Below, piece by piece: positions 13,967-22,900 of a DNA stretch of 23,534 nt (its first letter is position 1; each line of letters begins with the position of its first letter). The DNA comes from an uncultured Prevotellaceae bacterium (lineage in GTDB: Bacteria; Bacteroidota; Bacteroidia; Bacteroidales; Bacteroidaceae), in NCBI GenBank assembly GCA_937915745.1, contig CALGGJ010000068.1, forward strand, positions 1 through 23,534, in the 5' to 3' direction. The position numbers and the translations under genes are program-made. Under the pieces are notes generated by a model. It did not search any database. It saw only the letters and a program-made list of their open reading frames with translations, and was not told the origin of the DNA.

Positions 13967-16897
13967 ATAGTAGCAACCGACATCATCCGCCGTATAGACA
14001 GTGGCAAGTACGGACAGATGAAAGACCTCACGATAGTCTTTCCCAACAAGCGTGCCAGCCTATTCTTCAACCAGCATCTGGCCCGACACACGGAACCACC
14101 GATATGGGCGCCTCACTACACCACCATAACCGAGTTGTTTCAGTCGATGAGCCGCCTCACTGTGGCCGACCCCGCACTGCTCACATTCTATCTCTACAAA
14201 GCCTATATGGTCGAGACTGGCGAGGAGGAAAGTTTCGACCACTTCTATTCGTGGGGCGAGGTGCTGCTGAGCGATTTCGACGACATCGACTCTGCCATGG
14301 TCGATGCAGAGAAACTCTTCATAAACATATCCGACCTCGAGCAACTCACTCGTTTCGACTATATCGACCACGAGCAGGAAGAGGCCATACGTAAGTTGTT
14401 TGAGAGTTTCAACATTAAGAGTGTGACACAATTGCAGGAGCGGTATCTGCGCATGTGGAAAGCCATGCCACGCATATACGCACGTTTCAGACAGATGCTC
14501 GAATCGCATGGGTATGCCTACCCTGGCATGATGAAACGCGATGTGATTGAGCGTCTCGACCTCTCAGCCGGCAATATGCAGGGCAGCACCTATGCCCCCG
14601 AGCATATCGAAGCCCAAGGAGGGACCTATGCCTTAGTGGGTTTCAATGTGCTTAACGAAACCGAGCGGCAATTATTTCTCCATCTCCGCCGCACCCATCA
14701 GGCTCTCTTCTACTGGGATTACGACGAGTCCTTCGCAGCCAACCCCGATATGGAGGCCGGCATGTTCATATCCGACAACATAAAGTTGTTTGGCAACAGC
14801 CTGGCCTGGGCTACCCCCGACATGTTCCGCAATCTGAAAAGTGGTAAGAAAAACATACAGTTTGTTGCGTCATCCACCGACAGTGCGCAATGCAGTTATG
14901 CTGGTGTGTGGCTTGCCAACAGCCTCAGCAGTTCTCAACCGCTCAATAAGACTGCCATCGTTCTGTGCGACGAGAGTTTGTTGCCATCGGTGCTCAACAC
15001 CCTGCCTCCAACCTATGACGGTTCGCACCCTACTCAACTCAATATCACCATGGGCTATCCGCTGGGGCAGACACCCGTCGTGGGTTTTATCATGGCAGTG
15101 CTTGAACTGAGGTATCGTGGCTGGCGAGGTGCTGCACGTCACTCCGGCGGCAAATGGCGATACACCTATGCCGAGCGAGTGCTGAGGCATCCATATACGC
15201 TGCTCATGGCTAAGGATGACGCTACTCGCATCGTTGGCCAGTGTAAACGGCAGAACCTCATCTATCCCGATGCATCGCTGTTTGATATAGGCGGATTCAT
15301 TTCTGATGTCTTTCAGCCGCCACGGGCCGACATGGCGGCCGACCTGGAGCATCTGGGCCATATACTTCAGACCATTGCCATGCATACCGACGATGTGCTT
15401 TACACAGAAAGCATCTATACGGCCTACACCACGATAAACCGTTTCTGCCGGCTCATGCGCGATGAGGGTCTTCAGTTCTCCAGCCCCGACACTCTCTTGC
15501 GGCTCATGCGCCAGGCACTCTCGGCTCGCTCCATCGCGTTCCACGGCGAGCCGGCCGTGGGAGTGCAACTGATGGGAATACTCGAGACACGCAACCTCGA
15601 CTTTGACAACATCATCATGCTTTCTACCAATGAAGGCATGTTGCCACGGCAGTCGCACTCCACGTCGTTCATTCTCAACTTCCTGCGCGAGGCAAATGGT
15701 ATGACCACCACACGCCGCCGCATTGCACTTTATGCATATTACTTTTATCGCCTCATGGCTCGTGCCACCAACATCACCTTGGTCTATAACAGCTCTACCG
15801 ACGGTCTGCACCGTGGCGAGATGAGCCGCTTTATGATGCAACTGAAGTATGAAGGAGACATATCGGGTATGAGTCAAATCACGGCAACGGGGCGACAGGC
15901 CGACATCAGGACCGAGGCTGGAGTCATCGTTGCACATGCCGACAGGAGCAGTCCGCCGATTACGTCGCTGTCGCCATCGGCCATCAATACCTACCTCGAC
16001 TGCAAACTCCGTTTTTACCTGCAACACATATGCCATTTCCACCAGGACGACGAAGTGAGCGAAGATGTGGCCGACAACACCTTCGGCAGCATTTTCCACA
16101 ATGCCATGGAGCGGTTCTATGCCACTCGCCTCGGTCGTCCGCTCACGGTCAGGGATTTTCACATAGCCCCCGGCGGTTATGGTAAAGACCATGATACGAC
16201 CTACACCATACGCCGTATCGTTGACCAGGCATTTGCCCGCGAGTTGTTTGGATATGACGAGACCGACATAACTGCCGACCGTTATAGACTCGACCTCAAC
16301 GGCACACAGTTGCTCAACCACGAGGTAATCTGCCAATATGTCTATAAACAGCTCGTGGCCGATATGCAGCTCACTCCTCTCACCATACTCGCCACCGAAA
16401 ACCGCCGGTATGACAAGTTCGCCTACACCGACGCTTACGGCCGTCAGGCCAGTATAGATATAGGAGGCATCATCGACCGCGAAGACATCTGCACCATAGA
16501 GGGGCGGGAGTTGCACCGCATTGTCGATTACAAAACATCGATAAAGGCAAAGACAGCCGGCAGCATAGCCGACCTCTTCGACCGCACACTGCCCTCGCGC
16601 AGCTCACACATATTCCAGACATTCTACTACTGCGAAGTGATGCTTGCCCACCTGACCGACCCTACCGCTCCGCTGTCACCGGCCCTGCTCTACATCAAAC
16701 AAGCACAAGACCCATGCCAGACACAAGTGAAGATTGGCGGCAAGCCTATAACCGACTACCGCCTCCAGTGTCACGACGAATTTGCCACACGCCTCGGCAA
16801 CCTGTTGGCTGAGATGCTCAATCCCGACAACCCGTTCGAGGCAAATACCAACGACACCCACTGCACCTTCTGCCCGTTCAAGACTTTGTGCAGGTGA
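13952..16897 (+). CDS. addB: AddB-like PD-(D/E)xK nuclease with Fe-S staple
   Basis: A 981-residue partner of the upstream AddA-like protein. The N-terminal half is a helicase-like fold without a Walker A motif (VFPNKRASLFFNQ near residues 30-43), as expected for a non-motor subunit that scans DNA. The C-terminal nuclease has FGSIFHNAMERFY and the active-site VDYKT with Asp859 and Lys861, preceded by GGIIDRED. Cys684 (NTYLDCKLRFY) together with the terminal CTFCPFKTLC (Cys971, Cys974, Cys980) gives the C...C-x2-C-x5-C pattern of the AddB 4Fe-4S staple. The ATG at 13952 is chosen because the duplicated copy 28 bp upstream has ACG. Third codon positions contain visibly more T and G than in addA, so the two partner genes differ in composition. 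Confidence 0.92.
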   Translation: MDFLDIVATDIIRRIDSGKYGQMKDLTIVFPNKRASLFFNQHLARHTEPPIWAPHYTTITELFQSMSRLTVADPALLTFYLYKAYMVETGEEESFDHFYSWGEVLLSDFDDIDSAMVDAEKLFINISDLEQLTRFDYIDHEQEEAIRKLFESFNIKSVTQLQERYLRMWKAMPRIYARFRQMLESHGYAYPGMMKRDVIERLDLSAGNMQGSTYAPEHIEAQGGTYALVGFNVLNETERQLFLHLRRTHQALFYWDYDESFAANPDMEAGMFISDNIKLFGNSLAWATPDMFRNLKSGKKNIQFVASSTDSAQCSYAGVWLANSLSSSQPLNKTAIVLCDESLLPSVLNTLPPTYDGSHPTQLNITMGYPLGQTPVVGFIMAVLELRYRGWRGAARHSGGKWRYTYAERVLRHPYTLLMAKDDATRIVGQCKRQNLIYPDASLFDIGGFISDVFQPPRADMAADLEHLGHILQTIAMHTDDVLYTESIYTAYTTINRFCRLMRDEGLQFSSPDTLLRLMRQALSARSIAFHGEPAVGVQLMGILETRNLDFDNIIMLSTNEGMLPRQSHSTSFILNFLREANGMTTTRRRIALYAYYFYRLMARATNITLVYNSSTDGLHRGEMSRFMMQLKYEGDISGMSQITATGRQADIRTEAGVIVAHADRSSPPITSLSPSAINTYLDCKLRFYLQHICHFHQDDEVSEDVADNTFGSIFHNAMERFYATRLGRPLTVRDFHIAPGGYGKDHDTTYTIRRIVDQAFARELFGYDETDITADRYRLDLNGTQLLNHEVICQYVYKQLVADMQLTPLTILATENRRYDKFAYTDAYGRQASIDIGGIIDREDICTIEGRELHRIVDYKTSIKAKTAGSIADLFDRTLPSRSSHIFQTFYYCEVMLAHLTDPTAPLSPALLYIKQAQDPCQTQVKIGGKPITDYRLQCHDEFATRLGNLLAEMLNPDNPFEANTNDTHCTFCPFKTLCR

Positions 16898-16919
16898 TGG
16901 GGCAACACCAGCCCTGCCA

Positions 16920-16933
16920 GAGTGCGCAGTCGT
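16920..16933. repeat. Dispersed copy of the GAGTGCGCAGTCGT motif
   Basis: These 14 bp are identical to 9593-9606 at the end of the 22-bp array and in the same orientation. The two sites flank the GT2-addA-addB operon on either side. Confidence 0.7.
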
Positions 16934-16948
16934 TTTTGATATTACGTC

Positions 16949-16973
16949 CTGTGTTTATGATAAAAAAACACGG
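16949..16973 (+). terminator. Weak hairpin after addB
   Basis: CTGTGTTT (16949-16956) can pair with AAACACGG (16966-16973) with one G-U pair and a 9-nt loop. There is no proper T-run after it, so terminator function is only possible. It is the only stem of note between the addB stop and the porin promoter. Confidence 0.3.
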
Positions 16974-17021
16974 CTACTTAACATTTTATCGTAAACCAAG
17001 CTATCCATTTCACTAATTATT

Positions 17022-17056
17022 CGTAACTTTGCACCAGAATAGCCTGCAAAGTTACG
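17022..17056. promoter_or_regulatory. Porin promoter box inside a perfect 12-bp inverted repeat
   Basis: Arms CGTAACTTTGCA (17022-17033) and TGCAAAGTTACG (17045-17056) are exact reverse complements around 11 nt. The left arm contains TAACTTTG (17024-17031), a perfect -7 box for the porin gene, with a leader of about 70 nt. The right arm carries the same box on the minus strand. A -33 TTTG at the right spacing is not obvious. Confidence 0.65.
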
Positions 17057-17107
17057 TATTCAGTGCGTTTCCCAGGGCAGGCATAAAACAAACAAAACAA
17101 CTATATC

Positions 17108-18184
17108 ATGAAACATCGTACTCTCCTTGCATCGGCCATTTGCTCCGGCATACTGTCATTAGCCCCCTTGTCAGTGTGTGGCCAAGCCCTCCAACCTGGG
17201 TCCGACTGGCTCAGCGACCTCTCACATCGTATCACACTCAACGGATATGCTCAGGCCGGATATGCCTATCAAGACCAAGAACAAGCCGAAACAAGCGACT
17301 TCAACCTGAAACGCACCCTGCTATGGGCCCGTGCCGAAATCACCGACCGCTGGTCGTTCCTCTTCATGGTTGACTTCAACAGCGAGGTTCAGGAGTTTTA
17401 CACCGACTACCGCGTCAGTCCGGGCAAGGCCCTCAGCGTGCGCGTGGGTCAGTTCAAAAACAGTTTCTCGCTCGAAAATCCGCTGTCACCATCATCACTC
17501 GAACTGATAGATGTATGCTCACAGCCAGTGACCTATATGGCCGGCTGTGGCAGCGACCCCCTGTTGGGCAAGCAATTCGGCCGCGACATAGGAATGAAAC
17601 TCTACGGCGAACTGTTTGACGGTCATCTGGCTTACGAACTGGGTCTGATGAACGGACAAGGAATCAACTGCCGCGACGGCAACCGCGACAAAGATGTGAT
17701 AGCCAAAATCGACGTCCGTCCCGTACAAGGACTTCGCCTCGTGGCATCGGGACAAAAAGGCCGCGGCCACGCAGTGGGTACCGCAGCATGGAACCCCGAC
17801 ATATCTGTAGGCGACAACTACACCCGCGACCGCTACAGCGTAGGTGCCGAACTGAAAGTCGGAGCATACTGCCCGACCAAATACAAAGAGGCACGCCCTA
17901 TAAGCCTGCGAGGCGAATGGCTCGAAGGCAAAGACGGCAAAGTGAAGAGCCGCGGTGCATACCTCACGGCCGGAGTGCCTGTGGTTGATGCTCTCGATGC
18001 CGTAGCCTCGTTCGACTGGTTCGACCGCAACAAAGAAATGCGCTACGACCAGACCAATGCCACCATCGGACTGCAATACTGGTACTACAAAAAGTGCCGA
18101 CTCCAACTGCAATACACCCACACATGGCGACAGTTCGACTCCGACTACAACAACATACAAGCACAAGTGCAGATTGCATTCTAA
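17108..18184 (+). CDS. OprO/OprP-type outer membrane porin
   Basis: A 358-residue beta-barrel protein of the phosphate-selective porin O/P superfamily, predicted to let small solutes across the outer membrane. The signal peptide is about residues 1-26 (hydrophobic core, then VCGQA). Mature sequence shows alternating aromatic and polar strands typical of barrels. The family-like block SDFNLKRTLLWARAEITDRW with FLFMVDFN and VRVGQFKNSFSLENPLSP lies at about 63-132, and the chain ends in Phe (QVQIAF), the usual signal for barrel assembly. The family name does not prove phosphate specificity. Its own promoter lies at 17022-17056. The symporter gene follows after 60 bp, suggesting joint expression. 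Confidence 0.85.
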   Translation: MKHRTLLASAICSGILSLAPLSVCGQALQPGSDWLSDLSHRITLNGYAQAGYAYQDQEQAETSDFNLKRTLLWARAEITDRWSFLFMVDFNSEVQEFYTDYRVSPGKALSVRVGQFKNSFSLENPLSPSSLELIDVCSQPVTYMAGCGSDPLLGKQFGRDIGMKLYGELFDGHLAYELGLMNGQGINCRDGNRDKDVIAKIDVRPVQGLRLVASGQKGRGHAVGTAAWNPDISVGDNYTRDRYSVGAELKVGAYCPTKYKEARPISLRGEWLEGKDGKVKSRGAYLTAGVPVVDALDAVASFDWFDRNKEMRYDQTNATIGLQYWYYKKCRLQLQYTHTWRQFDSDYNNIQAQVQIAF

Positions 18185-18244
18185 CTACAAATCAAACCTT
18201 GGTACCAAAAATTCACACACATACACCAGTTAACACACACAGCG

Positions 18245-19768
18245 ATGACTATCAAAATCATACTCACCATCATCTTCTTTGCAGTGATGGTAACAGTCGG
18301 GATATACTCCCGCAAACAAGCCAAAAGCGTCGATGGATTCGTACTCGGCGGTCGTAACGTAGGTCCGTGGCTCACTGCATTTGCCTACGGCACATCATAC
18401 TTCTCGGCAGTGGTCTTCGTAGGCTATGCCGGACAGTTCGGATGGAAATACGGACTGTCGTCAGCATGGATAGGCGTAGGCAATGCCGTCATAGGCTCGC
18501 TCCTTGCCTGGATACTGCTCGGACGTCGCACAAAACTCATGACCCAACACATCGAAAGCCGTACCATGCCCGACTTCTTCGGCACACGATTCGACAGTCA
18601 GAGACTGCGAGTCTTTGCCTCAGTCATTGCATTCGTGTTCCTCATCCCATACACAGCCGGCATATATAAAGGCATCTCCACACTGTTTGAGATGGGATTT
18701 GGAATACCCTACGAGTATTGCGTCGTAATCATGGCACTGCTCACAGCCCTATACGTCATACTCGGTGGCTACAAGGCCACAGCCATGAACGACTTCATCC
18801 AGGGCATCATCATGCTTTTCGGCATCGTAATCGTGATAGCAGCAGTACTCAACTCACAAGGCGGACTCACAGCCGCAGTCGATAAACTGGCCCAGTTGCC
18901 GTCGGATGCCGAACCTACACAAAACGGAGGCTTTGCCACACTCTTCGGTCCCGACCCATGGAACCTGCTCGGAGTAGTCATCCTCACCTCGCTCGGCACA
19001 TGGGGCCTGCCACAAATGGTAGGCAAATTCTACAGCATAACCGACGAACGAGCCATACGTCGAGGCACAATCATATCCACCATCTTCGCATTCATCGTGG
19101 CAGGAGGATGCTACTTTCTCGGCGGATTCGGACGAATCTTCGGCACACCACCCACACTGCCCAACGGGTCGTTGGAATTCGACCGCATCGTACCGTCAAT
19201 GTTGGTTACACTGCCCGATATCATCATAGCCCTCGTTGTGCTGCTCGTACTATCGGCATCAATGTCAACACTGGCATCACTGGTACTCACATCGTCGAGC
19301 ACCATGACCCTCGACCTCATCTATCGCGACAAACGCTCACAACCAGGCGAGGTTGAAGAAGGCGCCATCGACGACACCGTGGCCGAACGCATCGAACGCC
19401 GTAAGGTAGTTGTGATGCGCGTGCTGATAGTATTCTTCATAGTCCTGTCGCTCATGATAGCACTCAACCCACCAACCTTCATCGCACAACTTATGGGAAT
19501 ATCATGGGGTGCACTGGCCGGCGCATTCCTCGCACCGTTCATGCTCGGACTCTACTGGCGCGGAGCAACCACAGCATCCGTATGGGCTTGTTTTGCATGG
19601 GGCGTAGGCATCACAGTTGTCAACATGATGCTTGGAAACCCCATCAACCCAATCAACTGCGGAGCCATTGCAATGATTGGCGGATTCCCGATAGTGCTGA
19701 TCGTAAGCCTCATCACGCCAAAACTGCCAAAGCAACTGGTTGACGACATATTTGCCTGCTATAAATAG
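18245..19768 (+). CDS. Sodium/solute symporter (SSS, SLC5 family)
   Basis: A 507-residue inner-membrane transporter that couples solute uptake to Na+ entry. The N-terminus MTIKIILTIIFFAVMVTVGIY is the first membrane segment, followed by the typical loop SRKQAKSVDGFVLGGRNVG. The SSS signature is seen in LTALYVILGGYKATAMNDFIQG (near residues 160-181). A conserved SASMSTLASLVLTSSSTMTLD block lies in the second half, where the Na+2-site serines of the LeuT fold are found. About a dozen or more hydrophobic segments are present; I did not fix the exact number. The substrate cannot be read from sequence. It sits between a porin and a secreted phosphatase gene, which fits an uptake chain. Confidence 0.93.
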   Translation: MTIKIILTIIFFAVMVTVGIYSRKQAKSVDGFVLGGRNVGPWLTAFAYGTSYFSAVVFVGYAGQFGWKYGLSSAWIGVGNAVIGSLLAWILLGRRTKLMTQHIESRTMPDFFGTRFDSQRLRVFASVIAFVFLIPYTAGIYKGISTLFEMGFGIPYEYCVVIMALLTALYVILGGYKATAMNDFIQGIIMLFGIVIVIAAVLNSQGGLTAAVDKLAQLPSDAEPTQNGGFATLFGPDPWNLLGVVILTSLGTWGLPQMVGKFYSITDERAIRRGTIISTIFAFIVAGGCYFLGGFGRIFGTPPTLPNGSLEFDRIVPSMLVTLPDIIIALVVLLVLSASMSTLASLVLTSSSTMTLDLIYRDKRSQPGEVEEGAIDDTVAERIERRKVVVMRVLIVFFIVLSLMIALNPPTFIAQLMGISWGALAGAFLAPFMLGLYWRGATTASVWACFAWGVGITVVNMMLGNPINPINCGAIAMIGGFPIVLIVSLITPKLPKQLVDDIFACYK

Positions 19769-19800
19769 CCCTGGCCATACATCATATATCACCGACGAAA

Positions 19801-19925
19801 GCCCCCAGCGGGGGACTGAGGGTGGACAAAAACGGGTCTTCCCCCCCTTCTCGCACTCCATCGCACTCCACAGAGGGAAGGGGGAGGGGGGACGAGGGCG
19901 AAGCCGAAGGTCAAAGCGAGGGCGA
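19801..19925. repeat. G-run and C-run rich intergenic element
   Basis: The gap between the symporter and the phosphatase gene (196 bp) holds strings of C and G (C5AGCG5, a C7 run, G5AG6), a 10-bp direct repeat TCGCACTCCA at 19852 and 19862, and short GAGGGCGAA-like repeats toward 19925. The C-run and G-run arms could pair. It resembles the palindromic, C/G-run intergenic elements common in Bacteroidales. No promoter box for the phosphatase gene is clear. Confidence 0.5.
19802..19814. terminator. CCCCC-AGC-GGGGG hairpin after the symporter
   Basis: A perfect 5-bp G/C stem with a 3-nt loop lies 34 bp after the symporter stop. No T-run follows, so intrinsic termination is uncertain; it may instead belong to the G/C-run repeat element that fills this gap. 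Confidence 0.3.
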
Positions 19926-19964
19926 ATCCAACAAACAAATATCACATATAAAAACATCACAATT

Positions 19965-22900
19965 ATGAAGAATCTAAAGTTTACTTTTACAGTTATCATG
20001 CTTGTGGCAGGTGCAGCCTTGTATGCACAACCCGACGGCCATTACTACCTCTACAACTCAGCCTACCGGCTCTTCCTCAGCCGCGATGCCACGGGAGCAA
20101 CCGCCGACCAGTTCGGTCTGCCCGTCGAAATCAAGCAAGGCACTGCCGGCTATTCCATCATGTTTCTCGACAACGGACGCTATGTGGCACAAAACGCAGC
20201 AACGGTGAAGGGCGACCAGGCAACTGCAGCATATGCCACCATCGAAGCCTCCGGCGATGGCTACCTCCTGACATTCAGCGACCCCCTTGGCATAGAAGGC
20301 GACGGTCAGGTGTTGACGTGCAAGACCGACCTGCATTCGTCAAGTTTCAATACTCTGTGGCAACTGCTCACCCAAGCCGAGCGCGATGCAATCGTAGCCG
20401 CAAATGAGTCGGCACAAATTGCAGCCATCGCACAAGCTGCAGGCATCAACCTGACTGAAACAGCCGACGTAAAAGCCCAGTTTGAAAATGCGCTGAAGGC
20501 ATATAGTGCCGAAGATGCTACAGACCTGGTGTCGAACCCCACACTGGCAACGAGCCAAGACAGCTGGACGGTTAAGATTCTGGCCGGCAACCAGAATATA
20601 GCCTACAAGTCGCAATACCCCATGACCTTGTATCAGAACACGGCGATGGAGATTTCGCAGACGATAGAAGTACCCAACGGCATCTATAAGGCAACGATTC
20701 AGAACACATATCGCTCGTCGAAACGCGAACACCTCGCATTGCTGTCACAAAACGAAGGCATAAGCATCTGTAATGCCTACTTTGCCGCCAACGACAATAA
20801 GGTGCAGGCCGTAGAATGGTCGAAAATCCGCACATCATCCACCCTGCCCTATTCACGTGGCGATTTCGACAACTTTCCGGCCAATCCACAATACACCACG
20901 ACAGTATGGGCATTCGTTACCGACCGAAAACTGACACTGAAATATGCAGTGCCGGCCATAAACAACACACAGGGCGACTACGACCTCAACTGGTTTACAT
21001 TCTCCAACATAACACTTACACGATACTATAACCCGTCGGATGTTGACTTAACCCTGTTCGACATCTACAACGATATAGCCTGTCAGGCCACCGATGCAAG
21101 CTCCTATTATGCTGTCATCGACTCGATGAGACAAGTGGTCAAAAGCTCACCGGTAACCTCCGACGACATAAAAGACATGCAGGCAGAAATGCGCACAGCC
21201 ATCTTCAACCTGTTGAAGACCCAACCGGCACAGTCGGGACAATACGACGTGACAAGCTTCATCACCAACCCTTCGTTCGACAACGGAATCAAGGGATGGA
21301 CCACTGCAAACGGTACGATTACCACCACCGACGGAATTGCCGAACTCTACAACCAGACATCTGCCGACCGTATATACCAAAAACTGAAAGACATGCCTGC
21401 AGGCGACTACACCCTGAAGGTGCAGGCATTCTATCGTGCAGGCGAAATGAAACAAGCCCTTGCCAACTACGAGCGCGGCAAGGATATAATAAAAGGCTAC
21501 ATGTACATAGGAGTGAAAGACTCAAAAGCCGTATCGAGCATCTTCGCCGACGGCTGCTACATGCTTCAGGCCCAGACATCGAAGTCGGCCGATGTATATG
21601 CAGTCATAAGCGGACGCGGATTCCCTCACAGCCACTACATTGGCAGCGACCGCAGTAACCCTATCAAGACTCCGGCCATCGCCCGCCAGGCATTCGACCA
21701 CGGACACTACTGGAACACGATGGATGCTCATCTTGATGCCGATGGCGACCTCACGTTAGGTGTGCGTCTCACAACCGGAGGCACAGCACAAAACTGGCTT
21801 GCAATCGACAACTTCCGTCTATACTACGGCACACCGTCGGTCATCACACTGACCGAAGGCAGCCCGCTGCCTGTAAACGACGACACAACTGCCGACGTGG
21901 TGCTGAAGAAACACTTCAAGGCAGGCGAGATGACACCGCTGGCCGTGCCGTGCGACATACCTGCATCTAAGTTTAACGCTGTGTATGAAATAGGTTCGCT
22001 CAATGAACTGACTCAAACCGCCCTGCTCTATCCTGTGAAGAAGGTGCGTGCCAACGTGCCATGCTATGTTGTGGCCGAGAGCGATATCGACGAAATCGAG
22101 ATTGACAGCACATACGTAACGGCAGCCGGGGCCGACCAAGTGCCGGTGCTGTGGGAGGGCGGACTCATCTATCCTGTTGAAGGTACATATACATGGAACA
22201 CCCTCAGTGTGGCCGACAAAGAGTACAGTGCATCACACTTCACACATTTTGAATTCACCGACCCGCAGCAGATGGACTTCACCGTGAATATCGAGAACTT
22301 CCGTGCACGCCAGTATCTGGAGAACACCAGTTATCCCGACCCCGAGACACCGTCGGTCATAGGCAACTACTTCAAGCCTGCTCCGCCACGTCTCGACATA
22401 CCCCACAACATAGGTATTCCGCTCCCCGACGGCCGCCTCAGTGCCAACGCAACGGTGTCGTTCGGTATCAATGCCGACCTGAGCGATGCACAGACACGCA
22501 TAATATACAAAGGTGCCGATTTCTGCTACATACCAAACCTCATTCCCGGCAACACCTACTATTATCGCATAGATGCAGGCGAAGAGGTACTGAGCAAAGG
22601 ACGGTTCACGGTTGAAGGGCCTGTACGCATGATTTATGCACCAAGCATCAGCAACATACGCGATATCGGAGGATGGACCGTGCAGGACGGACGTACCGTG
22701 CGCTACGGACTTATCTACCGTGGTGGCGAGGCAAATGGTCTTCACCCTTCGGTGGCAGCCGACCGCATCACCCTCATCAACCTCGGCATCGGTGCCGAAG
22801 TCGATTTGCGCAAAGACAACAACTACGACAGCGGTAACGGCGAAGTGGGTAAATGTGCATTCGGATTCTCGTCCGGCCACTACTTCTTCCGCGAGGGCGG

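Noticed and set aside
14870..16516. A 548-codon open frame antisense to the addB-like gene
   Set aside because: It lies wholly opposite a gene with clear motifs, has no recognisable domain or signal peptide, and follows from the codon bias of addB.
10602..16897. The helicase-nuclease pair as a new defence system
   Set aside because: Walker motifs, the AddA nuclease motif and the AddB Fe-S cysteine pattern fit an ordinary chromosomal AddAB-type repair enzyme.
18199..18208. The 10-bp palindrome TTGGTACCAA between porin and symporter
   Set aside because: It is short, has no promoter box nearby and occurs only once in the window, so chance is enough to explain it.
19740..19964. An upstream in-frame extension of the phosphatase gene
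   Set aside because: It overlaps the end of the symporter gene, is low-complexity with G and C runs, and would bury the clear signal peptide starting at 19965.
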